Origin: Paulinella micropora
Taxonomy: Eukaryota; Cercozoa; Imbricatea; Euglyphida
Reading direction: 5' to 3'
NCBI GenBank assembly: GCA_009731375.1
Contig: BJOX01000070.1
Span: 119,325-157,702 of the forward strand
DNA: 38,378 bases
Below the pieces are notes generated by a model. It saw only the letters and a program-made list of their open reading frames with translations, did no database searches and was not told the DNA's origin. The position numbers were made by a program, and so were the translations under genes. Shown here one piece after another: positions 11,570 through 20,350 of this stretch (positions are counted from its first letter, which is position 1; each line of letters opens with the position of its first letter).

Positions 11570-14500
11570 CTACATAGGACAATGATGCGCCGCAATTAAC
11601 AAAGACGTTCTGAGTTCCTGGGGAACCCATAACAACCATCGATCCTCCTCATTGGTATATACGCCATCTTTTCCCATATACCAAAGGAGTCCATCCTTTA
11701 GTACCAAGCACCGCTTGAGTTTCCTTATGTCAATGTCCTCGGGCCTTGCCTGTGGATTGAGCAGATGTTCTCTCAACTCCTTATACTCCGTACTTTCCTT
11801 TGTGAAAGTCCGAAAAGTTTCCACCGACGCCAGTCTGACTGCCGTGTCAGTTTCCAACTGGAATCGAACCTTTTCCGGATGTGCCTCCGGTAACTGAAAA
11901 AGATGTTCCTCCTTAACTTTTTCTTCATCCTCCAAGTTAAGGCACATCGGGCCCTTCGGTAACAAGACCGCGTTAAAGGCACCCTGCCTTCCTTCCATAA
12001 CATCCTCCCCCTCTTTCCTATCCGCGGTCCTTGCTTCCGCCCATAGGATATCCTCACACGCCTCTCTCGCGATCGGCGAGTAACAGCATGCACATTTGTC
12101 TCGTGCCGCTACCTCGACTGCTTCCAACGCAGACACTTCCTCGCTGCGCGTGTCACGTTGATTGTTATTATGCGTGAACGGATGATACCAAAGCCCCGAT
12201 GGCAACTTGGTGTCTTCCGCTCCCTGTTCCTCCCAATCATGTAGATCCACATCATGACCCATGATTGCGAACACCGCCCCCGGCGTTCGAAATTCAAACT
12301 GTGCCATTCGCACCTCCTTGACCGTATTACGTCGCTGTAAATCATCAACGGCCTTATCCCTCTGTCCACTCTTGTCCTCATACCGAGAACGAAAATCAGG
12401 GACAACATTCCTTTTGCCCTTGATGTAATGAATGGTGAAGTCATACTCCGCCAATTCCAACTGCCACCTGGCCAACCTACCTGTATGATCTCCAGACATG
12501 AGCCATAGCAGGTTATGATGGTCCGTTCTAACCAAAATGTTAGGAGTACCCCACAGGTATTCCCGCAACCTCTGGAAAGCCCACACTATAGCGAGTGCTT
12601 CCCGCTGCCTTGTGCAGTATTCCTTTTCCGCCGGTATCAGCTGCCGGCTGATGAACATAACGGGCCGCAACTGCCCAATGGACTTGTCCATCTGTTGAAG
12701 CACCGCTCCTACCGCGTACGAAGACGCGTCAGTGTCGAGCACGAACTGTTCCTTCCAGTCAGGTAACATAAGAACTCGACCTCCCTGCCTTGGGTCTTTA
12801 GCGATCTCATCCTTGAGCTCCGCTATCACTCTCGTGACTTCCTCCGGCCATGGGTCGTCCCCGACCCCTTGCTTCAGGAATTTCCTGACCACCGCTACTC
12901 TTTCCGCAAACCCCGGAATGAATTCACCATAATACTGAGCCAGCGATATAAAGGAATGTAAGTCCGTCCGAGTCTTTGGCATCGGCATAGACGCTACATA
13001 GTTCCTCTTTTCATATGCAATCGCACACCGACCCTCTGAGATCTCATATCCCAGGTACTGTATCTTTCTTTGTGCGAAGTCACATTTCTGTGCATTCAAG
13101 CGCAATCCAAACGCGCTTATACGTCGCAAGACGTCCTGCACGTGTTCCACGTGTTTCTCCATACTCTCTGAATAAATGATAATATCATCTATGTAACAGA
13201 AAGCATAATCCTCCGTCGACCCAAGACGAACCACCGTCGCCTCATCGTCGTACTCCTTCCCCAGCATCTTAGTCATAGCATGCTGAAATAGACCCGGAGA
13301 GCACTTAAGACCCATCGGTAATACCTTCCACACGTATGTAGTCATTCCGACCATAAACGCTGTGAGATACCGACATGACTCATTAAGAGGGATTTGCCAA
13401 AACCCGCTCTTAAGATCAAGCGTAGTATACACCTTCGCATGCTTGAGCCGGTTGATCCCCTTCCTGAGATCCGGTACCGGTGTCTCGATCTGCTTCAGAA
13501 TCTTATTGATCCTATAGTAATTGATACACATACGTAAGGACCCATCCGGCTTGGGCGCCATACGCACAGGTGAAGACACCTCCGATAAGCGTGCCTCAAT
13601 GATGTCCTTCTCCAAAAGCTCCTGAGTGATTTCCCGAGCCATCCGATCCTCGTGATAGCTCATACGTGACGGTCTCCTGTGACCCACCACGTCTTCACCC
13701 AGCTTCCGTCCAAAGTTAGCCTCGTAACCCCGAACAGAGCCCGCCTCAAGAGGCCCAAATACCTCCATATTATTCTCCAAGATACCCTTGAGGGCATCTC
13801 GCTCCTTCATAGTACCTTCCCAAGTACTATATTTCTCCGCAATAGCCTTTTCCGCGGCTATCCTAGCCTCCTCAATCTCCTTATGAGAGGCCTTACGTGA
13901 TAACTGCGCCACATCCTCCATCGGAATAGGCCGCTCATCCTCACGTACCATCGTCCCATGGTACCTAGTTTCCTCCTTACCTCTCCACTGGGCAAGCTGT
14001 GCCACATGATCTATGATAATGGCATATTGCATTGCATGCGTGCGGTGATATATACCCGATATCCAAGAGAAGGCTTGCTTTCTCACATCCGCCATCTCAC
14101 GTTGCATTAACTTGGCCCCATAAGCCAACGCCTTCTCCTTCGTCCCCAATCGTAAAGCCAAGACCAGCTTATGGCCTCTATGTGGGATGGGGACCGGGTC
14201 ATCAATAAGATGATCCTCGATATCCTGCCACCACATTTCCGTCCGAGTTCCCACTGGGATGACTATAGTGAAATCATCCACCGATAGCCTGTTTTTCAAG
14301 ACCTCCTTAATGGCCTTGACTCCCTTAGGGAAAAACAAATTATCATCCCAGTGACTCTTCAAGAAGGCTTCTACGATCGGCTTAGGCTGCTTGACCGGCA
14401 GCTTATGTTGGGTAACATTCCAAACCACATGAGACGTCGTGGTCGAATGCACATCTATATAGACATGCTGATCACCGGCATCCTCCATGCCCGCAATCGT

Positions 14501-14728
14501 ACCCCGCAACAATTCCGCTTTTGCTGCGTAGAGGTGTTCCAACCTCGCGTCTATCGCGGCCACTACCGCCTCATCCTTTGCGGAATCCCTACAGTCCACG
14601 TTCACGACCCTCACGTCGCGTGGGTCCCTGTAGGCCCAGCCAAAGGTTGTGGTCATGATATTCCGTCTCCTGTATCTTGTCGTCAGAATTGTCAGCAACC
14701 ACACTTGCTTCCCCAGAGTCCCCCGACT
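11570..14728 (-). CDS. Gypsy Pol, reverse transcriptase-RNase H part
   Basis: Open frame from just after a TAG at 14729-14731. There is no obvious start except ATG at 14656, so expression is probably by +1 frameshift from Gag (overlap 14592-14728). Numbered from 14704, the 1,044-aa frame has an N-terminal region of about 340 aa with no recognised domain. RT follows, with first catalytic Asp 430 (TLDLKSGFWQ) and YIDD at 504-507. RNase H has D657 (LDTDAS), E702 and D728 (RTDHH). A spacer of about 200 aa precedes the first His residues of the integrase zinc module (IAAHHCPM), where the frame is cut by TAG. No protease motif is present; that domain is in the Gag frame. Confidence 0.93.
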   Translation of the reverse strand, partial: SRGTLGKQVWLLTILTTRYRRRNIMTTTFGWAYRDPRDVRVVNVDCRDSAKDEAVVAAIDARLEHLYAAKAELLRGTIAGMEDAGDQHVYIDVHSTTTSHVVWNVTQHKLPVKQPKPIVEAFLKSHWDDNLFFPKGVKAIKEVLKNRLSVDDFTIVIPVGTRTEMWWQDIEDHLIDDPVPIPHRGHKLVLALRLGTKEKALAYGAKLMQREMADVRKQAFSWISGIYHRTHAMQYAIIIDHVAQLAQWRGKEETRYHGTMVREDERPIPMEDVAQLSRKASHKEIEEARIAAEKAIAEKYSTWEGTMKERDALKGILENNMEVFGPLEAGSVRGYEANFGRKLGEDVVGHRRPSRMSYHEDRMAREITQELLEKDIIEARLSEVSSPVRMAPKPDGSLRMCINYYRINKILKQIETPVPDLRKGINRLKHAKVYTTLDLKSGFWQIPLNESCRYLTAFMVGMTTYVWKVLPMGLKCSPGLFQHAMTKMLGKEYDDEATVVRLGSTEDYAFCYIDDIIIYSESMEKHVEHVQDVLRRISAFGLRLNAQKCDFAQRKIQYLGYEISEGRCAIAYEKRNYVASMPMPKTRTDLHSFISLAQYYGEFIPGFAERVAVVRKFLKQGVGDDPWPEEVTRVIAELKDEIAKDPRQGGRVLMLPDWKEQFVLDTDASSYAVGAVLQQMDKSIGQLRPVMFISRQLIPAEKEYCTRQREALAIVWAFQRLREYLWGTPNILVRTDHHNLLWLMSGDHTGRLARWQLELAEYDFTIHYIKGKRNVVPDFRSRYEDKSGQRDKAVDDLQRRNTVKEVRMAQFEFRTPGAVFAIMGHDVDLHDWEEQGAEDTKLPSGLWYHPFTHNNNQRDTRSEEVSALEAVEVAARDKCACCYSPIAREACEDILWAEARTADRKEGEDVMEGRQGAFNAVLLPKGPMCLNLEDEEKVKEEHLFQLPEAHPEKVRFQLETDTAVRLASVETFRTFTKESTEYKELREHLLNPQARPEDIDIRKLKRCLVLKDGLLWYMGKDGVYTNEEDRWLLWVPQELRTSLLIAAHHCPM

Positions 14729-17700
14729 CTACTGTGCATACATGGAAGAACGAGGCTGTTACAGGCTCCTGAATGTGGGGTGTGACCGAAGGCTCCGTGC
14801 CCTCGGACACCACCTTTGTCCACCCCCAGTCAGCGCGCATGACTGGTGAGACACTCACATCCAAATCGTGCGCTACCGCACATTGGCCTTCCCGCCGTAA
14901 AGGTTCATACGGTACTACCTCGTACCGCGGAGCCACCTCGGATCCACCGTACTGCACCACGTTCAGATCCGTATAAATCCGAGCGTGCATTCGTCTGAGG
15001 TTCCGCAGCCCCAACAGGAGACCACCAGCAAAGGCTGGGACGACCCAAAACCGATGAGAGAAAGACTTCCCGTCTTTCAAAAGGAACGTAAGCATGACTG
15101 ACCCTGAGACCCCGGTCATGCCTCCCACTCCCTTGATCCTCAACCGACACGGCCGAAACCCGTGTCTAAACCATGGTTCCCTGCTCCATAGTTCAATAAA
15201 TTCCTTCCCGAGTACATTCAGAGATGCCATTGTATCATTGCCCACAATACATTCCTGCTGTACATCCTCAAAAAAAATTTTAGTGAACAATAAAGGCAAT
15301 TCAGCTTTCCCCGGGCCACACCCGTCCGCTGAAAGTGCTTCATAACCACCAAAATATTTACTATCAAGCGCCTCCGACGCTAACTCCACATTAAGGTCCG
15401 TGCCTTTATTCATCACCGGACATAGAGTGTCCCTGTGACTATCAAGGTCCTCAACCTGCTCATTCTGTCCATCCTGGCCTTCCAAGGCCACCGCGTCCGT
15501 AGCTTCCTGGACTCCCCGCGTTACCACGCGTGTCCTATCATCAAATCGCAGGTCATGAGTAACCATGTCGCCTCCGTGGCCGACAGGCAACCCACCCGAC
15601 TTATTCTCCCTCCCGACCTCCGAGTCAGGCGCTGGGATTGCCTCCTGGGATCCCTGGCCCCGCACTTGCATTAATGCTTTGCCCTGCACATTCACCAACA
15701 TGTCCACTAGCGTTATACCAAACGCCATACCCTGGACTTGTTGCTGCGGAGGCATCTGCCCTCCGACGGTCCCCTGACCGCCTCCCATCGGCATACCAGG
15801 AGCAGGCAAGATTGGTGCTGGAGGGATGTAAGACTGTCCCCCATAAGCAACCACCTGCTGCTGTGGCTGCCCTTGGTAGAACTGCTGCTGCATCGGCTGC
15901 CCGTAGCCTACTGGTAACTGCTGCCCCGGAGCTGGACCCGCATAGTAAGCACCTGCTCCCGCCTGCTGCATATGCGATGAGGGAAAAGTTCCCGCACCCC
16001 CCCCATACACATTTGCATTAGGAAAAAGGGAACTACCCTGATTGCCGCCCCACTGCGGGCTCCGATTTGAGTTGGGACGTTCCCGTGAATCTGAACGCCC
16101 TCCCCGACGTCGCGGTGGAGATCGATCTCGGCTCCGCTCCGGTGACCTATCTCGATTCCGTGAATCGCGTCGTCCTCGGTCGTATCCGCCACGAACATGC
16201 CCTCCTCGATCGTATCCTCGTCGATCTCGGGCTTCATCCCTCTCGTCGTAATGACGACCGCCCGATACATGAGTGACCTCACGATCACTACGACGATCTC
16301 TTGACCTTGAACGACTACGTCGGTTGTCAAGGTGCCCTCGATCCGACCGATCGCTCGAACTAGACGACGAGCTCGACGAAGAACTAGCAGCCGACCTTGC
16401 TGAGGACGCATCCGATGACCCCCGTAAATTCCATGAGGGGTCCACGGATTCATTCCCGTGCCTGCCCGGGATATCTCTTCCCATAGACGCCGGTGCGTCG
16501 CCGCCATCTGAAGTGAGAGGGTTCCATACCCTGAACTTTTCCCATTCACCCTTCAAATAAGGTGCCTCACCAGGATCCGTCCATCCCTTCTGATCGTATG
16601 CCTTCCGATCACGATCCTGAAGGTTCTTGAGCTCCTGCGAATACTTATTCGTATTCAACAAGCCATGGAAGGGACCCACTGGATAGTCGTAGCGTACCTT
16701 CCTCAAGACTTCCTTCTGCACCGAGTCATCCCAGCCTTCAGGATGAAAATTCTGGCAATTGCTCTTGCACATGGCTCCCGATTTGAGCCACAAGGCTCCC
16801 GCCTTCTTCATGCACAACGGCCTATGCACCCTGGGGTTGTAGTATGACCTCTGGAACCGTTGACGACCTTGCCCCGGCCCCCCTTGGGGTCTCTGACCAT
16901 AGAACTGAGGCCCCCTGCGCGAGTACCCCAGGCCCCAATAAACTTCATCCCCGGGCTCGAATGGTCCCGCACCATCCCCTCCCCCCTGGTTCTGATTATC
17001 TTGAGTGGGAGTCCCTGACCTCGGACCCGACCACTTCCACTCATCGATGATGGTTTTCTGGACTCGACGCATGACTTTCCCCAACACGTCTTCATCCACG
17101 TTCCATATCTCCGGACTGGCCTCAGGGGTAGACTGTCCAGTACCCTTGAGGAGGTATTCCCATACCTCTGTGTCCGTCTGAATCTCTTTCGCCATCTTAA
17201 TAAAGACTTGATTGTTCAGATCGAACAATGCCACAGCCGTCAATTTGAAGGCTTCTGCAGGTGTGAGCATAATCACCATGTCCATTATCCTCTGGAACAT
17301 GTAGTGGAGTACAGGCTTCTTATTCACCATCCACTTGACCTCCGCCTGCAGCTGACTGACCTCCTGTGACTTAGAGGCAAAAACATGGTAGCCCATCTTC
17401 TCTGCGAGCATCAGACCAATACTATCGACACACATGGCGTCGAACCGAGTAGACTGCAGCTTTCCCCAAAAAGCTGCCCACACCTCGCTTTGCATAAGCC
17501 ATTCGTTGTCCACCGATGACTGACAACGAAAGAACCTATCAGCCACTATGGCCACATCCTCAGGCGTATAAATGTTAGCTGAACGACAGACCCGACGTAC
17601 CTCTGTCAGCCACATACGAAGCTCAGAGATATGCCTAGGAATTGCAACCTTCTGATTGTCCAGAGCAAAAGCCTTCTGGTCACCCAGAAGGCGGTCCACA

Positions 17701-18773
17701 TCCTTCTGGTGACGTTCAATAGTACGACGTCGTTCCTCGTCGTTCTTTTCCATCTTACGGTTCCATGACGAAACCGCAAGCTTTCGTCGTTCTGCCTGGC
17801 CATCCCAAGCCACAGCAAAATGATAAAAAGCTTTGGCCATATAAACGATGGCATCCACTACCAGCAATCGTTCCAACGTGACGAGATTTTCAGACGATCC
17901 CGCTGTAGCCCAAGTGGGCTTTGTCCCTGAGACTGCCTTGTCCCAGAAGCCATCCATTGCGTCGAAAATGGGCGTGAACACGTCGTCTATTGAGAGCACT
18001 TTAGCCCCAACACCACTCTTGGGCCGAAAAATAAAGTTGCCAATTGCGTGCACAGTGGGTGACACTCTGGCCCAAACCTGACTGTGAAACTGAGCAAACT
18101 TTTGCACTTCAGTCCATCTTGGATGCCCTTGATCCAAGACATCCCAAGACGGCCAACAGCCAACCAAGTCGTACACAGGCTGTCCGTGACGTTTGACAAA
18201 GTCACGAGAAAGGTCTCCAGCCATGGCAGTGGTGCCCCAGGCTTCAGCTTGGACTTGTCCCAACCTCGCTATATTGAGATCGACCATTCCCTCCGTTGAT
18301 GCCATCAATCTGGACGCATCCAGCCTCTCAGGCGTCCAGTAGTGGGTCCCCATGCCCACAGCTTCTGCAATCTGAACCACCATCTCTGCTGCCACCATAA
18401 CATTGGCCACTGTGGTGCGTCCGATCACAAGTGTGTCCCACACGTTCCTCGTCGAACCAGGCGAGATAGCATTAATGCATTGTCTGACCGTCTGCAATGC
18501 CTTTGTGGACGGTAACTGGTCCGCCCAACTATCACCTGTGAGACGAAACTGCCACATCGTCTTCAAATCGTCTTCCAGACGAGCAGAGATGAAGTGCAAA
18601 GAGGGAGGTGTTCCCCCTGTTGTCGACGAACTCGACGCTGTGAGGGCTCCTGCCCCCATAAAACGTGTACCAAGAGAGGAAGGTACCAAAGACCCACCCC
18701 CCCTAGTATACGCTGGTGTAGAATAAGGGCTGCTTGCTGTCAACATCCTCCTCCTATTCTCACGTGGTAACAT
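14589..18773 (-). CDS. Gypsy Gag-protease polyprotein with CCCH finger and RS domain
   Basis: The ATG at 18771-18773 gives 1,394 aa; a GTG 26 codons upstream is less likely. Residues 60-600 are mostly helical with no recognised domain and are presumably the capsid. A zinc-binding motif follows: C654-x14-C669-x3-C673-x3-H677, closer to CCCH than to the usual CCHC knuckle. Next come a Ser run and an Arg/Ser/Asp-rich RS-like domain (about 779-904), then a Gln/Gly/Pro/Tyr-rich low-complexity stretch (905-1020). The C-terminus holds a retropepsin-like fold: the catalytic loop reads NDTMAS (D1180-T1181-M1182) and the second signature is LLLGLRNLRRMHARI (1252-1266). The frame ends inside the pol overlap. 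Assignment as Gag rests on its position and finger, not on a recognised capsid sequence. Confidence 0.87.
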   Translation of the reverse strand: MLPRENRRRMLTASSPYSTPAYTRGGGSLVPSSLGTRFMGAGALTASSSSTTGGTPPSLHFISARLEDDLKTMWQFRLTGDSWADQLPSTKALQTVRQCINAISPGSTRNVWDTLVIGRTTVANVMVAAEMVVQIAEAVGMGTHYWTPERLDASRLMASTEGMVDLNIARLGQVQAEAWGTTAMAGDLSRDFVKRHGQPVYDLVGCWPSWDVLDQGHPRWTEVQKFAQFHSQVWARVSPTVHAIGNFIFRPKSGVGAKVLSIDDVFTPIFDAMDGFWDKAVSGTKPTWATAGSSENLVTLERLLVVDAIVYMAKAFYHFAVAWDGQAERRKLAVSSWNRKMEKNDEERRRTIERHQKDVDRLLGDQKAFALDNQKVAIPRHISELRMWLTEVRRVCRSANIYTPEDVAIVADRFFRCQSSVDNEWLMQSEVWAAFWGKLQSTRFDAMCVDSIGLMLAEKMGYHVFASKSQEVSQLQAEVKWMVNKKPVLHYMFQRIMDMVIMLTPAEAFKLTAVALFDLNNQVFIKMAKEIQTDTEVWEYLLKGTGQSTPEASPEIWNVDEDVLGKVMRRVQKTIIDEWKWSGPRSGTPTQDNQNQGGGDGAGPFEPGDEVYWGLGYSRRGPQFYGQRPQGGPGQGRQRFQRSYYNPRVHRPLCMKKAGALWLKSGAMCKSNCQNFHPEGWDDSVQKEVLRKVRYDYPVGPFHGLLNTNKYSQELKNLQDRDRKAYDQKGWTDPGEAPYLKGEWEKFRVWNPLTSDGGDAPASMGRDIPGRHGNESVDPSWNLRGSSDASSARSAASSSSSSSSSSSDRSDRGHLDNRRSRSRSRDRRSDREVTHVSGGRHYDERDEARDRRGYDRGGHVRGGYDRGRRDSRNRDRSPERSRDRSPPRRRGGRSDSRERPNSNRSPQWGGNQGSSLFPNANVYGGGAGTFPSSHMQQAGAGAYYAGPAPGQQLPVGYGQPMQQQFYQGQPQQQVVAYGGQSYIPPAPILPAPGMPMGGGQGTVGGQMPPQQQVQGMAFGITLVDMLVNVQGKALMQVRGQGSQEAIPAPDSEVGRENKSGGLPVGHGGDMVTHDLRFDDRTRVVTRGVQEATDAVALEGQDGQNEQVEDLDSHRDTLCPVMNKGTDLNVELASEALDSKYFGGYEALSADGCGPGKAELPLLFTKIFFEDVQQECIVGNDTMASLNVLGKEFIELWSREPWFRHGFRPCRLRIKGVGGMTGVSGSVMLTFLLKDGKSFSHRFWVVPAFAGGLLLGLRNLRRMHARIYTDLNVVQYGGSEVAPRYEVVPYEPLRREGQCAVAHDLDVSVSPVMRADWGWTKVVSEGTEPSVTPHIQEPVTASFFHVCTVESGDSGEASVVADNSDDKIQETEYHDHNLWLGLQGPTRREGRERGL

Positions 18774-19126
18774 ATCGAAATGAGAAAGAGAAGAGAGATG
18801 TGAGAAAGCAACAAATGACACACACAGCACACACACACAACTGCTCCACACACAGCTTATGAGTTATGCTGGTGACACCTGTTTCCTCCAACCGAATACA
18901 AAACAAATGTGCGTGCTCCTACACCTCACACGCAATCTGTTTCTATCCCTCTCCCCCTAAGGAGAGCTCAACTGTCTAAAGCAAAACTTGAAAAAGGTCA
19001 ACACCCTTTTCTGTCGGAAATTCCGAGGTGTCAAAACCTCAAGAAAAACAAGGCAAGAAAAACGTGAGAACTTGAGCTTTTCGTGAACCTCACGAAAAGC
19101 AAAAGCAAAACCCCGTTCAATTTTTG
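18774..19126 (-). other. Gypsy 5' leader
   Basis: About 350 bp between primer site and Gag ATG with no open frame of note. It contains a (CA)n patch near 18820-18840 and a self-complementary region near 19070-19100 (TTTTCGTGA / TCACGAAAA), a possible hairpin in the genomic RNA. Confidence 0.6.
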
Positions 19127-19138
19127 TTAGTGGCTCCA
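19126..19138 (-). other. Gypsy primer-binding site
   Basis: Two bases after the 5' LTR the minus strand reads TGGAGCCACTAAC. Its TGG would pair with the CCA end of a tRNA. The implied tRNA 3' end is GUUAGUGGCUCCA; I cannot name the tRNA. Confidence 0.7.
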
Positions 19139-19140
19139 GA

Positions 19141-19270
19141 TGTAACCGGAACAGCTACTCTGACACTTAGTCGTACCTCAACTGTAGAGGGGCAGACCAA
19201 GCATAAGAGTCAAGTAACGACAAGCCGGACAACACTTGATGCCACTATGTAATGTACGGGCCGGCCGACA
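19141..19270 (-). repeat. Gypsy 5' LTR (130 bp)
   Basis: Identical to 9319-9448. Its outer end abuts TATG at 19271-19274, the target duplication. Confidence 0.95.
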
Positions 19271-19468
19271 TATGGAATCAGTACAGCCTCTGTTCATCAA
19301 ATTCTGAGCAGCTACTGATTCTAAGTTTGAACTGGTTGCGTCAATGCAACACGTTTTTAGTTTACATTGACAGCTTTGCTGATGGTTGTTCCTGTCTTCG
19401 GCGGTTCAGATTTAGGGTTTTCGAGCATTCTTTAGCTTCAATCATTGTTGCCAACCGGTAACCGCTCT
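19271..19468. other. Older host flank between gypsy and copia elements
   Basis: About 200 bp of sequence into which gypsy (left) and copia (right) both inserted. Joined across the gypsy element it continues directly into 9318 and leftward. No gene is recognised. Confidence 0.6.
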
Positions 19469-19727
19469 TGGGGAAGCTACCCATCGTGGAACCTTTACCG
19501 ACCCCTGTCAGAGTCTATCCGGGCTACCTAGTAAGTCTACCAACGACGCAGTTTAATAACTCGTATAATTAAAGAACTGACGCTTCGACTTCCACGTCAC
19601 AGACTGACTAACTTAGGTATAGGTCTTACGCATTTCGGTCAACATTTTTATTATTGACTGTCCGGCCTATTGACAAATCAACTACCTAAGTAACGGTGAA
19701 TTAAATTGAAATAGAAATCAGTGACCA
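19469..19727 (-). repeat. Copia 3' LTR (about 259 bp)
   Basis: It starts TGGTCACTG just after the purine tract and ends GATGGGTAGCTTCCCCA. The last 17 bases before the end match the remnant of the 5' LTR at 27003-27019 apart from one extra C. It has TG...CA ends. An AATAAA on the minus strand at 19647-19652 could serve polyadenylation. The start is set by the purine tract, since no full 5' LTR is available to compare. Confidence 0.72.
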
Positions 19728-19730
19728 ACG

Positions 19731-19741
19731 CTCCCCCTTAG
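19731..19741 (-). other. Copia polypurine tract
   Basis: The minus strand reads CTAAGGGGGAG three bases before the inferred LTR start, the usual place and composition for plus-strand priming. Confidence 0.75.
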
Positions 19742-20002
19742 TTATTTATCAATTTTATAACTAGCATCATAAGTGTCTTATAGTTCTGAAGCAAATGAAA
19801 AATTTGCAAGCGCTTCCCGTAAGGGGTATCAAAAGTCACTAAAAACTATATATATAAAAACGTTAGTGGTGTGACTCGGGAAACAAGTGAAAAGAAAGGA
19901 AAGCGAGCTGTATGCGATAAAATATGACTGTCCTTCGTGTTTGCCCACTCGTCACCAGAAAAGTCAGGAATTCTCGCCACCGGCCACCGCGAGGCCTGGG
20001 GG

Positions 20003-20350
20003 CTAGTCAAGCTCACCGCGTAGCTCATCGCCATCGTGCGCATAGCAGTCTTCCGTTGCGCCCTCATCGATTTCCCATTCTTCCTCTTCTGTATCATCAT
20101 CCTGATCTTCCCCGAGCTCCCGAAGCTGTTCTATTTCCTGTCTCGGGTATCGTCCATGTTTTAGCTTTAGAAACTCCGCGCGGTTGATTCCCCATTCCGT
20201 ATACTGGTCTATGACCCGATCCCAGGGTACGGAGTCCAGCGACGACATCGATCGAAGATTCCACGGCTTCCAGTCCGGCATCGACAATACTAAACAACTC
20301 ACACAAAACGAGAACAAAACACAAAACATAGGTGAAACACCCGTAGTCAT
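20003..20350 (-). CDS. Small third ORF of the copia element
   Basis: 115 aa starting at an ATG that overlaps the restored pol stop as ATGA (20347-20350). The N-terminus has one hydrophobic stretch (about residues 7-23, PMFCVLFSFCVSCLVLSM) that could be a signal or membrane anchor. The rest is charged and ends in a strongly acidic tail (DDDTEEEEWE). Most copia elements end with RNase H, so an extra 3' ORF is unusual. I recognise no homologue. The intact frame beside a decayed pol is notable, but the ORF is short enough to be open by chance. Confidence 0.45.
   Translation of the reverse strand: MTTGVSPMFCVLFSFCVSCLVLSMPDWKPWNLRSMSSLDSVPWDRVIDQYTEWGINRAEFLKLKHGRYPRQEIEQLRELGEDQDDDTEEEEWEIDEGATEDCYAHDGDELRGELD

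Larger units (their letters stand above)
9319..19270 (-). mobile_element. Full-length Ty3/gypsy-type LTR retrotransposon, 9,952 bp
   Basis: Bounded by identical 130-bp LTRs with TG...CA ends and a 4-bp TATG duplication. Reading the minus strand, the order is LTR, primer-binding site, leader, Gag-protease, Pol (RT, RNase H, integrase with a GPF motif), purine tract, LTR. RT before integrase places it with Ty3/gypsy. Identical LTRs imply recent insertion. The two departures from a working element are an in-frame TAG in the integrase zinc domain and a DTM in place of the DTG protease motif. It is long for its very short LTRs, because Gag and the integrase C-terminus are both extended. Confidence 0.95.

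Noticed and set aside
19365-19487. A second copia gag start (MGSFPK...) beyond the 3' LTR
   Set aside because: The 17-bp match is better explained as the shared 3' end of the two copia LTRs, because the half-tRNA primer site follows it at 26990-27000.
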